Both the position numbers and the translations under genes were made by a program. Below the pieces are notes generated by a model. It was not told the origin of the DNA. It saw only the letters and a list, made by a program, of their open reading frames with translations, and ran no database searches. 5,484 bases of DNA from Ardenticatenia bacterium (GTDB taxonomy: Bacteria > Chloroflexota > Anaerolineae > Aggregatilineales > Aggregatilineaceae), in NCBI GenBank assembly GCA_026984385.1, contig JALSSH010000022.1, forward strand, positions 1 to 5,484, written 5' to 3'. Position 1 is the first letter of the stretch; each line of letters opens with the position of its first letter. Below are positions 1 to 5,484 of the stretch, one piece after another.

Positions 1-303
1 CCAAATGCCGATGTGCGGCGTCATAATGCCGGAAACGTAAACGCGGTGACGGATGGGGTCAACGGCGGCGCGAAACAGCTTGAGCACGTTGTGCGCCAAC
101 GGACGCCCTAACTCGTGCGGGATGTCTACCGTTTGCAACAAGGTGAGCGCCCCTTCGGATTGCGCGTAGCTTTCCCCGACGCCCAACAGCGCGGCCAGCT
201 CGGGGCGGCGCGGCCACAATCCGCTCAGCGCGGCAGCGCCCCCGGCCAACCCCAGCGCGCGCAAAAAGGCGCGCCGAGAAAGGCGAACAGGTGGCTTGGT
301 CAT
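1..303 (-). CDS. Tat-exported protein, probable YVTN-type beta-propeller (N-terminal part only)
   Basis: The minus strand reads without a stop from ATG at 303 to the window edge, giving 101 residues; the C-terminus lies beyond position 1. Seen: a twin-arginine signal peptide, with SRRAFLR at residues 9-15 matching the S-R-R-x-F-L-K consensus, followed by a Gly/Ala/Leu-rich hydrophobic core at about 16-29. A plausible signal-peptidase site follows A47 (SYA before QS). The mature part begins with LLQTVDIP, and residues 82-101 (DPIRHRVYVSG...HIGIW) resemble a blade of YVTN/NHL-type beta-propellers, where a D-P-x-x-x-R-x-Y-V strand is followed by a short strand ending in a hydrophobic pair. Inference: a folded, possibly cofactor-bearing protein exported outside the cytoplasm, of unknown function. 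The start is well supported by AGGAGG six bases upstream. It is divergent from the transporter operon, so a functional link is not shown. The Tat signal is clear; the propeller call rests on only about one blade. Confidence 0.8.
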   Translation of the reverse strand, partial: MTKPPVRLSRRAFLRALGLAGGAAALSGLWPRRPELAALLGVGESYAQSEGALTLLQTVDIPHELGRPLAHNVLKLFRAAVDPIRHRVYVSGIMTPHIGIW

Positions 304-309
304 GTGTTT

Positions 310-315
310 CCTCCT
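310..315 (-). promoter_or_regulatory. Shine-Dalgarno of the divergent Tat-protein gene
   Basis: Read on the minus strand this is AGGAGG, six bases before the ATG at 303. It is a perfect anti-16S match and fixes the start of the gene, which also places the twin-arginine motif at residues 9-15 as expected. Directly upstream on the same strand is a U6-G-U6 stretch in the transcript (316-328). Confidence 0.85.
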
Positions 316-347
316 AAAAAACAAAAAAGCTCCTTAGCGCTCTGACC

Positions 348-353
348 ATGATA
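348..353 (-). promoter_or_regulatory. Weak candidate -10 element for the divergent gene
   Basis: Read on the minus strand this is TATCAT, five of six matches to TATAAT, with no convincing -35 box 16-18 bases upstream (the sequence there reads roughly ACGTTC). A second weak option is TTGAAT (420-415) with CAAAAT (397-392), four of six matches each at 17-base spacing, which would overlap the rightward promoter head-on. Neither is strong. The divergent gene must have a promoter in 304-430, but its exact position is uncertain. Confidence 0.2.
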
Positions 354-368
354 CAAGCGTTGTGCAAC

Positions 369-382
369 CCGAACGTTACGCA
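369..382 (-). promoter_or_regulatory. Operator-like motif, upstream copy
   Basis: Read on the minus strand the 14 bases are TGCGTAACGTTCGG. They match the downstream copy at 431-444 (TGCGAAACGTTCGC) at 12 of 14 positions, in opposite orientation. It sits just upstream of the -35 box, at about -54 to -41 from the predicted start. No regulator gene is in the window, so the protein that might bind is unknown. Confidence 0.4.
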
Positions 383-386
383 AAAT

Positions 387-416
387 TTGACATTTTGTAA
401 AATTATCTCCTACAAT
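387..416 (+). promoter_or_regulatory. Sigma-70-type promoter of the livG-ligase-livH-livM operon
   Basis: Perfect -35 TTGACA at 387-392, an 18-base spacer, and -10 TACAAT at 411-416 (five of six matches). This predicts a transcription start near 423 and a leader of about 90 bases before the ATG at 512. The element lies in the most AT-rich part of the window and points into the transporter operon. A short inverted repeat (CAAAAT, five bases, ATTTTG; 381-397) overlaps the -35 box, and operator-like motifs flank the promoter on both sides, so control by a repressor is plausible. Confidence 0.75.
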
Positions 417-429
417 TCAAATTAACTCC

Positions 430-446
430 GTGCGAAACGTTCGCAC
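430..446. promoter_or_regulatory. Operator-like palindrome just after the predicted transcription start
   Basis: GTGCGAA, centre ACG, TTCGCAC: a perfect inverted repeat with 7-base arms and a 3-base centre, at about +8 to +24 of the predicted transcript. The position and the 17-base length suit a dimeric repressor. A related 14-base motif lies upstream of the promoter at 369-382; the AACGTT cores start at 372 and 436, 64 bases apart. It could instead form a small RNA hairpin in the leader, but there is no U-run after it, so it is not an intrinsic terminator. Confidence 0.5.
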
Positions 447-511
447 AGCCCCGGTGTTCTACTGATATATACAGTTTGCATACAAAAGCGCATCTCTTTG
501 GACACAACTTT

Positions 512-1285
512 ATGCCCCAGCCTAAATTGCAACTTGATCGTATCTCCCTACGCTTTGGTGGCATCAAAGCGCTGGATGACGTGAGCTTTGAAGTCCGCAG
601 CGGCGAAATCCTCGCCATCATCGGCCCGAACGGCGCAGGCAAAACCAGCACCATCAACAGCATCAATGGCTTTTACCGCCCCCAAGAAGGCCGCATCCTC
701 TTCGAAGGGCGGGAGATTACCCGTTTGCCCGCCTACAAACGCGCCACGTTGGGCATCGCGCGCACCTTCCAAAATATCGCGCTCTATACGCACATGACCG
801 CGCTGGACAACCTCATGGCCGCGCGCCATATCCATATGCGCTCCGGCATGTTGCAAAACGCGCTTTTTTGGGGGCGCACACTGCGCGAAGAGATCGAGCA
901 TCGCCGCGTGGTGGAAGAGATCATCGACTTTTTGGAAATGGAGCACATCCGCAAAACGGTGGTGGGCACGCTCGGTTACGGGCTGCGTAAGCGCGTGGAG
1001 CTGGGGCGCGCGCTGGCGCTCGAACCCACGCTGCTGTTGCTCGACGAGCCGATGGCGGGCATGAACGTTGAGGAAAAGGAGGACATGGCCCGCTTTATCC
1101 TCGATATCCACGAGCAGCAACACATGACTATCGTCCTCATCGAGCACGATATGGGGCTGGTGATGGACATCGCCGACCGTATCGTCGTGTTGGACTTCGG
1201 GCGCAAGATCGCCGAGGGCACACCCGCCGAGATCCAACGCGAACCCGCCGTGATCCAAGCGTATTTGGGGGAGGTAACCGAGTGA
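512..1285 (+). CDS. livG: LivG-type ABC importer ATPase (HAAT family)
   Basis: Cytoplasmic nucleotide-binding subunit that would power import by the LivH/LivM permeases encoded downstream. From ATG 512 it has 257 residues, the usual LivG length. Seen: A-loop region with F15, Walker A GPNGAGKT (38-45), Q-loop Q87 in the stretch ARTFQN, signature LGYGL (154-158), Walker B LLLLDEP (174-180) with catalytic E179, D-loop MAGMN (181-185), H-loop H212, and a C-terminal AEGTPAEI...VIQAYLGE tail typical of the LivG/LivF group. The signature differs from LSGGQ, but a Y-G pair here is normal for LivG; Leu replaces the usual Gln. Start choice: an in-frame TTG at 476 would add 12 residues, but it has no Shine-Dalgarno and the added residues are not family-like. 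ATG 512 has only a weak GGA nine bases upstream. The stop overlaps the next start by 4 bases. A LivF partner is expected outside the window. Confidence 0.93.
   Translation: MPQPKLQLDRISLRFGGIKALDDVSFEVRSGEILAIIGPNGAGKTSTINSINGFYRPQEGRILFEGREITRLPAYKRATLGIARTFQNIALYTHMTALDNLMAARHIHMRSGMLQNALFWGRTLREEIEHRRVVEEIIDFLEMEHIRKTVVGTLGYGLRKRVELGRALALEPTLLLLDEPMAGMNVEEKEDMARFILDIHEQQHMTIVLIEHDMGLVMDIADRIVVLDFGRKIAEGTPAEIQREPAVIQAYLGEVTE
1267..1274 (+). promoter_or_regulatory. Shine-Dalgarno of the acyl-CoA synthetase, inside the livG end
   Basis: GGGGGAGG lies seven bases before the GTG at 1282 and inside the last codons of livG. It supports the GTG as the real start and points to translational coupling between the two genes through the GTGA overlap. 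Confidence 0.8.
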
Positions 1286-3273
1286 GCGAGCTAAATAACT
1301 TTGCCGACCACCCCCTTTTGCAACCGCTCGACCCCGCGCTCGACACGTTGCCCAAGTTCTTCCTAGACCGCGCCAAACGTTACGGCGCGGACAAGGTCGC
1401 CATGCGCAAAAAGCGCTACGGCATCTGGCAAGAGTACAGTTGGGCCGAAAGCCTGGCCCACGTGCGCGACTTTTGCTTGGGACTGGTCAGTTTGGGGTTG
1501 GCGCGTGAGGACAAGGTCTGCATCATCGGCGACAACGACCCGGAATACTATTGGGCGGAGCTGGCCGTGCAAAGCGCGGGCGGCATCTCCATCGGCATCT
1601 TCGCGGACGCCTCTCCCCAAGAGCTGGAATATCTGGTCAACGACTCGGAAAGCGTCTTCGTGGTGGCGCACGACCAAGAACAGTGCGACAAGATGTTGGA
1701 GCTGCGCGAAGCGGGCAAAGCACCGCGCGTCAAGCGCGTGATCTATTGGGAAGAGCGCGGCTTGTGGAACTACAACGACCCCTGGCTGTTGAGCTTCCCC
1801 CAAGTGGAAGCACTCGGGCGCGCCTACGCTGCCGACCACCCCGGGGCCTACGAGGAACTCGTCGCTGCCGGTCATGGCGACGAGATCGCCATTTTCAGCT
1901 ACACCAGCGGCACAACCAGCCTCCCCAAAGGGGCGATGATCAGCCACCGCAATTTGATCTACAGCACGCGCCACGTGGTGATCATCGCGCCGTTTTATGA
2001 CACAGACAACTACGTTTCCTTCAGCCCGCTGGCCTGGATCACCGAACAAAGCCTCGGGCTGAGCAACCATGTTCAGAACGGCATCATCATCAACTTTCCG
2101 GAGCGCGCCGAAACTGTGCAACAAGATATCCGCGAGATCGCGCCCGCCACGCTACTTTTCCCCAGCCGCCTATGGGAAAACCTGATCAGCATGGTGCAAG
2201 TGCGGCTCAGCGACAGCACTTGGATCAATCGCGCGCTCTACAAGCTCTTTATGCCGGTGGGCTATAAAGTGGTGGACTATCGGGACGCGGGCAAAGAGCC
2301 GCCCTTGCTTTGGCGCGCTCTGTATCGGCTCGGCGACGTGGCGATCTTCCACCCGCTGCGCGACAAGCTGGGCATGGTGCGGATGCGCGAGGCGTATACG
2401 TCCGGCGCGGCGCTCAGCCCGGACGCGCTGCGTTGGTTTCGCGCCATCGGCGTCACGCTCAAAAACCTCTACGGCTCGACCGAATGCCAAACCCACACCG
2501 TCCACCGCAGCGGGGACGTGCGCTTTGAGACGGTGGGGCCGCCCGCGCCCGGGGTGGAGATCAAGATCGGCGAGGGCGGCGAGGTGTTGGTGCGCAGCCG
2601 TAGCACCTTCCAGGGCTACTACAAAGCGCCGGAAGCGACCGCCAAAGCGTTGGACGAGGAGGGCTTTTTCCACACCGGCGACGCGGGCTTTCTGCGTGAA
2701 GACGGCCACTTGGTCTACCTGGACCGCGTCTCAGACCTGATCCAGCTCGCCAACGGCGAGTCCTTCAGCCCGCAATATATCGAAGGGCGGCTCAAGTTCA
2801 GCCCCTACATCCAAGACGTGATGGCCGTCGGCGGGTGGGATACGCCCTTTGTCAGCGCGATCATCAACATCGCCTTTGAAAACGTGGCGCGCTGGGCCGA
2901 ACAGAACCGCGTCAGCTTCACCACCTTTGTCGACCTTTCCCAAAAGCCGCAAGTTTACGCCCTCATCCGCCGCGACGTGGAGCGCGTCAACGCGACGTTG
3001 CCGCCGCCCGCGCGGCTCCGCCGCTTTGTGATCCTGCACAAAGCCTTTGACCCGGACGAAGCGGAACTCACGCGCACGCGCAAGTTGCGCCGCCGCTTCA
3101 TGGAACAACGCTACGGCGAGATTTTGCACGCGGTTTACGACGGGCAAGAGGAGGTGCGCGTGCGCGCCGAAGTCAAATATCGGGACGGACGCAGCGGCTT
3201 TGTGGAAACCACGTTGCACATCGAATCTTTGGAACAAAAAGAGACCGAAGCGCCGTCACACGCTCGCGCCTGA
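1282..3273 (+). CDS. AMP-forming acyl-CoA synthetase (long-chain-type) embedded in a liv operon
   Basis: Activates a carboxylic acid with ATP to an acyl-adenylate, then to acyl-CoA (ANL superfamily). It has 663 residues, longer than small aryl-CoA ligases and close to long-chain FadD/ACSL or bubblegum-like enzymes. Seen: P-loop YTSGTTSLPKG (207-217), acyl/adenine site TSGAALSP (373-380), YGSTE (397-401), HTGD (464-467), hinge DR (481-482) followed by LIQLANGE (486-493), and A10 lysine K601 in TRTRKLRRR. After the A10 motif comes a tail of about 60 residues; its segment at about 625-649 looks beta-rich, with a charged linker after it. No signal peptide or membrane segment, so cytoplasmic. Oddity: S213 stands where the P-loop usually has Gly. 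GTG start with a strong Shine-Dalgarno and GTGA overlap with livG. Inference: it esterifies the importer's substrate to CoA as it enters. Whether that is a fatty, aromatic or other acid cannot be read from the sequence. Confidence 0.92.
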   Translation: MSELNNFADHPLLQPLDPALDTLPKFFLDRAKRYGADKVAMRKKRYGIWQEYSWAESLAHVRDFCLGLVSLGLAREDKVCIIGDNDPEYYWAELAVQSAGGISIGIFADASPQELEYLVNDSESVFVVAHDQEQCDKMLELREAGKAPRVKRVIYWEERGLWNYNDPWLLSFPQVEALGRAYAADHPGAYEELVAAGHGDEIAIFSYTSGTTSLPKGAMISHRNLIYSTRHVVIIAPFYDTDNYVSFSPLAWITEQSLGLSNHVQNGIIINFPERAETVQQDIREIAPATLLFPSRLWENLISMVQVRLSDSTWINRALYKLFMPVGYKVVDYRDAGKEPPLLWRALYRLGDVAIFHPLRDKLGMVRMREAYTSGAALSPDALRWFRAIGVTLKNLYGSTECQTHTVHRSGDVRFETVGPPAPGVEIKIGEGGEVLVRSRSTFQGYYKAPEATAKALDEEGFFHTGDAGFLREDGHLVYLDRVSDLIQLANGESFSPQYIEGRLKFSPYIQDVMAVGGWDTPFVSAIINIAFENVARWAEQNRVSFTTFVDLSQKPQVYALIRRDVERVNATLPPPARLRRFVILHKAFDPDEAELTRTRKLRRRFMEQRYGEILHAVYDGQEEVRVRAEVKYRDGRSGFVETTLHIESLEQKETEAPSHARA

Positions 3274-3291
3274 GGTGACCGCCGCACAACC

Positions 3292-3297
3292 AGGGGA
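3292..3297 (+). promoter_or_regulatory. Shine-Dalgarno deciding the livH start
   Basis: AGGGGA lies only three bases before the ATG at 3301 but nine before the ATG at 3307. The second spacing is normal, so ATG 3307 (MAECS...) is the more likely start, and the first ATG would add only Met-Leu. It sits in the 27-base gap after the ligase stop, which holds no terminator. Confidence 0.6.
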
Positions 3298-3306
3298 ATA
3301 ATGCTT

Positions 3307-4407
3307 ATGGCCGAATGTAGTGTTTTGGGGAAAGCCTGTCATATTGTCATCCAGGGCCTGATCACGGGGACGTTGGTCGGCGGCATCTACGCGCTGGTGG
3401 CGCTGGGCATCGTGATCATCAACAAGGCTTCGGGCGTTTTCAACTTCGCACACGGCTATATGGTGTTGGTGGGCGGCCTGATCTTCTGGGACTTGTTCCA
3501 AAACCACCCCCTAGACCCGATGCTGGCCTTCGTCTTCAGCGGCGTGGTGCTGACCATGCTCAGCCGAGGTGTGCAATGGCCGCGTAGCTGGTCGGCACAA
3601 CGCTATTTCCTCGCCGTGACGGTGCTCTGGCTGGTGGTCGGTTGGACGCTGACCCAAGAGCAAAGTACCACGCTGCGCGCGTTCGTGGGCACGGTGCTTG
3701 GCGCGGCCATGATGGGCTTGCTGATCGAGCGCTTCACCATTCGCCCGCTGATCGGCCAGCCGCTTTTCACGCAAATTATGATGACGCTGGCCGTCGGCGA
3801 GGTATTGCTCGGCTTTACCCAACTGATCTGGGGCAGCACCGACCGCAGCTTGCCGGTCTTCGCCACCACCAACCCGCTCGGCTTGCCCCAACCCTATCCG
3901 CCCTATCGGATTGAAAACGTCTTTGGCGGCACGGTTATTGTCAAGGTGGAGCTGCTCGCGGCTTTTGGCGTGGCGCTGGGCGCGTATGTGCTTTTCGTGC
4001 TCTTTTTCAACCACACGCGGCTGGGGCTGGCGATGCGCGCCACCGCCGAAGACCAAGACCTGGCCCAGGCGGTCGGCATCCGCGTTCGGCGCATTCTGGC
4101 GATGGCATGGGCTATCGCGGGGATGTTGGCGGCGCTGGCAGGCGTCTTGCAAGGCGGCAGCTCCGGCATCTCGCTGAACATGGCCGGCTTGGGGTTGCGC
4201 GCATTCCCCGCCGTGTTGCTCGGCGGCTTGGAGTCGGTACACGGGGCGATCATCGGTGGGCTAATTGTCGGCATCTCCGAAAAGCTCGGCACCACGCTTT
4301 TTAGTAGTGACGTGGGCGAACAGCTCATGCCCTTCTTGGTGCTGATGATCGTGCTCTTTTTCCGTCCGGAAGGGCTTTTCGGGCAAAAGCGCATCGAGCG
4401 CATCTAA
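3307..4407 (+). CDS. livH: LivH-type ABC importer permease with extra membrane segments
   Basis: Inner-membrane channel subunit that pairs with LivM. Seen: the LivH opening GLITGTLVGGIYALVALG (17-34), NFAHG (46-50), IERFTIRPL (140-148), the ATPase-contacting loop around LGLAMRATAEDQDLAQAVGI (239-258), GGLESVHGAIIGG (306-318) and the end RPEGLFG (353-359). It has 366 residues from ATG 3307, while E. coli LivH has about 308. The excess lies between NFAHG and IERxxxRP, where about 90 residues replace the roughly 47 of E. coli LivH as I recall its sequence. This stretch includes hydrophobic segments at about 71-85 and 100-115 joined by a basic, Trp-containing loop (RGVQWPRSWSAQR). Two added helices would keep the topology of the rest. 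The alternative start at 3301 adds two residues. It follows the ligase by a short gap and precedes livM by 45 bases. Confidence 0.9.
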   Translation: MAECSVLGKACHIVIQGLITGTLVGGIYALVALGIVIINKASGVFNFAHGYMVLVGGLIFWDLFQNHPLDPMLAFVFSGVVLTMLSRGVQWPRSWSAQRYFLAVTVLWLVVGWTLTQEQSTTLRAFVGTVLGAAMMGLLIERFTIRPLIGQPLFTQIMMTLAVGEVLLGFTQLIWGSTDRSLPVFATTNPLGLPQPYPPYRIENVFGGTVIVKVELLAAFGVALGAYVLFVLFFNHTRLGLAMRATAEDQDLAQAVGIRVRRILAMAWAIAGMLAALAGVLQGGSSGISLNMAGLGLRAFPAVLLGGLESVHGAIIGGLIVGISEKLGTTLFSSDVGEQLMPFLVLMIVLFFRPEGLFGQKRIERI

Positions 4408-4438
4408 AACCGCACACGCATTCGAAAGCAACGACCGT

Positions 4439-4443
4439 AAGGA
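4439..4443 (+). promoter_or_regulatory. Shine-Dalgarno of livM
   Basis: AAGGA nine bases before the ATG at 4453, within the 45-base gap after livH. No hairpin with a U-run is seen in that gap, so livH and livM are read as one transcript. Confidence 0.6.
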
Positions 4444-4452
4444 CACGAGCGT

Positions 4453-5484
4453 ATGTCTGCAAACATCCGACCGAGCGGCGTCTTTGACACCACCTACCGC
4501 CAAGACCTCACCATCAACCGCACGCGCACCGACCAAGTCCTTTCCGCGCTCTTCCTGCTGGTGATCCTGGCGCTCCCGCTACTCACCCGCGAAGGGCTTT
4601 TCGGCTCGGACATCGTGCCGCTGCGCTTTATCGGCACAGTGCGCCGCATCGGCATCCTGATGATCTCGGTGCAAGGGCTAAATTTGCTGGTCGGTTACAC
4701 CGGCCAAATTTCGTTGGGGCAGGCGGCTTTTATGGCGGTGGGCGCCTACAGCGGCGCGGTGATGATGCGCGAAGGGCTGAGCTTTTGGCTGGCCTTTCCC
4801 CTGGCGACGATCTTTACCGGCATCGTAGGGTTGGTCTTCGGGCTGCCCTCGCTGCGCGTCAAGGGCTTCTATTTGGCGATGGCAACCCTGGCCGCGCAGT
4901 TCATCATCCCCTGGCTGTTGCGCAACCCACTTGCTCCCTGGACCAACGGCTTTAAGCCGCTGGAAGTGCCGCACGTCTCGCTTTTCGGCCACCGCTTCGG
5001 CGACGTGGAAATGTACTACCTGATCGTGACCTTCACCGTGCTGGCGATGATCGCCGCGCGCAACATCATCCGCACCCGCACCGGTCGCGCCTTCATCTCC
5101 ATCCGAGACAACGACCTGGCCGCCGAACTGTTGGGGATCAATGTCTTTACCTACAAACTGCGCGCCTTCTTCCTTTGTGCGCTTTACGCCGGGCTGGCGG
5201 GCACGCTCTTGGCGGTGGAAAGTGGCAGCATCACCCCCGCGCGCTTTGACCTGGAAAACTCCATCGAATACCTCGCCATGCTGATCATCGGCGGGGCGGG
5301 CTTTTCGCAAGCGGCCTTTTTCGGCGTGGGCTTCGTGCTGACGCTCAAAGAGGTGATCATTCCGGACATCACGCCTTTTTTACGCGAAATGCTGCCCCAA
5401 TTGATGCCGTTTGTGGACGAGATCAGCATCAACGCCGCGCTGACTCCACTTCTCTTCGGGCTGGCGCTGATCATCTTCTTGATC
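4453..5484 (+). CDS. livM: LivM-type ABC importer permease (C-terminus cut by window end)
   Basis: Second inner-membrane permease subunit, partner of LivH. The frame is open from ATG 4453 to the last base (344 codons) with no stop, so the gene continues past the window. Seen: a hydrophilic N-terminus (1-27) with SGVFDTTYRQD (8-18), a hydrophobic segment at about 29-44, the family block GYTGQISLGQAAF (81-93), SLRVKGFYLAMATLA (133-147), the ATPase-contacting loop TRTGRAFISIRDNDLAAELL (208-227), KLRAFFLCALYAGLAGTLLA (235-254) and MLIIGGAG (276-283). The final hydrophobic helix (about 333-344) is reached, so probably only 15-50 residues are missing. The N-terminal G-x-F-x-T-x-Y-x-x-D pattern resembles, from memory, LivM proteins of ligase-containing liv operons rather than E. 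coli LivM. Expected downstream neighbours are a periplasmic binding protein and LivF. Confidence 0.92.
   Translation, partial: MSANIRPSGVFDTTYRQDLTINRTRTDQVLSALFLLVILALPLLTREGLFGSDIVPLRFIGTVRRIGILMISVQGLNLLVGYTGQISLGQAAFMAVGAYSGAVMMREGLSFWLAFPLATIFTGIVGLVFGLPSLRVKGFYLAMATLAAQFIIPWLLRNPLAPWTNGFKPLEVPHVSLFGHRFGDVEMYYLIVTFTVLAMIAARNIIRTRTGRAFISIRDNDLAAELLGINVFTYKLRAFFLCALYAGLAGTLLAVESGSITPARFDLENSIEYLAMLIIGGAGFSQAAFFGVGFVLTLKEVIIPDITPFLREMLPQLMPFVDEISINAALTPLLFGLALIIFLI

Noticed and set aside
154..180. Idea that the window holds a wholly new defence or mobile system
   Set aside because: All plus-strand genes are recognisable transporter or ligase families, codon use is even, and there are no repeats, integrase, transposase or attachment-site signals.
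115..345. Plus-strand open frame of 76 codons
   Set aside because: It lies antisense to the Tat-signal gene, has no ribosome site or family pattern, and its residues (Arg, Gln, Pro, Ala-rich) are those of a GC-rich shadow frame.
461..475. Short inverted repeat ACTG-atatata-CAGT considered as a second promoter or operator
   Set aside because: Arms are only 4 bases and the TA-rich centre has no -35 partner at a usable distance.
476..511. TTG start giving a livG product 12 residues longer
   Set aside because: No Shine-Dalgarno before it and the added residues do not resemble LivG; ATG 512 gives the family's normal N-terminus, though its own ribosome site is weak.
548..1258. Long minus-strand open frame (236 codons) inside livG
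   Set aside because: Antisense shadow of a clearly conserved ABC ATPase; the product is rich in His, Asp, Ala and Val with no recognisable motif.
1363..2124. Minus-strand open frame of 253 codons inside the ligase
   Set aside because: Shadow of the ligase reading frame caused by GC-rich third positions; no start context or motif.
3511..4242. Minus-strand open frame of 243 codons inside livH
   Set aside because: Shadow frame with His/Gln/Arg-rich composition typical of the reverse of a membrane-protein gene.
4408..4452. Possible terminator between livH and livM
   Set aside because: No stem with a following T-run; the gap is short and contains a Shine-Dalgarno, which fits continued transcription.
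4678..5310. Minus-strand open frame of 210 codons inside livM
   Set aside because: livM carries all conserved permease blocks in the plus frame; the reverse frame has none and is hydrophilic and repetitive as expected for a shadow.

Overview
The window is a stretch of a bacterial chromosome with GC-rich genes and one AT-rich intergenic region (about 304-480). It holds five protein genes, two of them cut by the window edges. Codon use leans to G/C at third positions with frequent TTG (Leu) and CGC (Arg), and looks uniform across the window. No insertion sequence, tRNA, rRNA or CRISPR array is visible, so there is no sign of recent transfer. The taxon cannot be fixed from sequence alone. The style of the genes would fit a GC-rich Chloroflexota (Anaerolineae-like) or a similar environmental bacterium, but this is a weak inference.

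Layout: (1) 1-303, minus strand: the N-terminal 101 residues of a Tat-exported protein that looks like a YVTN-type beta-propeller, running off the left edge. (2) 304-511: a divergent control region. It has a near-consensus sigma-70-type promoter facing right (TTGACA at 387, TACAAT at 411). Two copies of a 14-bp motif in opposite orientation, close to six helical turns apart, flank this promoter; the downstream copy is part of a perfect 7+3+7 palindrome. (3) 512-1285: a LivG-type ABC ATPase. (4) 1282-3273: an AMP-forming acyl-CoA synthetase whose GTG start overlaps the livG stop by 4 bases. (5) 3307-4407: a LivH-type permease with an apparent extra pair of membrane segments. (6) 4453-5484: a LivM-type permease, open at the right edge and missing only a short C-terminus.

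Genes 3-6 form one tight rightward operon: a HAAT (branched-chain amino acid type) ABC importer with an acyl-CoA ligase embedded between its ATPase and its permeases. The simplest reading is that the importer brings in a carboxylic acid (fatty, aromatic or other organic acid) rather than an amino acid, and the ligase traps it as a CoA thioester, a form of vectorial acylation. The periplasmic binding protein and the second ATPase (LivF) are not in the window and are expected just downstream. From memory, the combination of liv genes with an AMP-binding ligase recurs in many bacteria, so the layout is not new, but its substrate is generally not known. The freshest signals are the paired operator-like sites around the promoter and the enlarged LivH.
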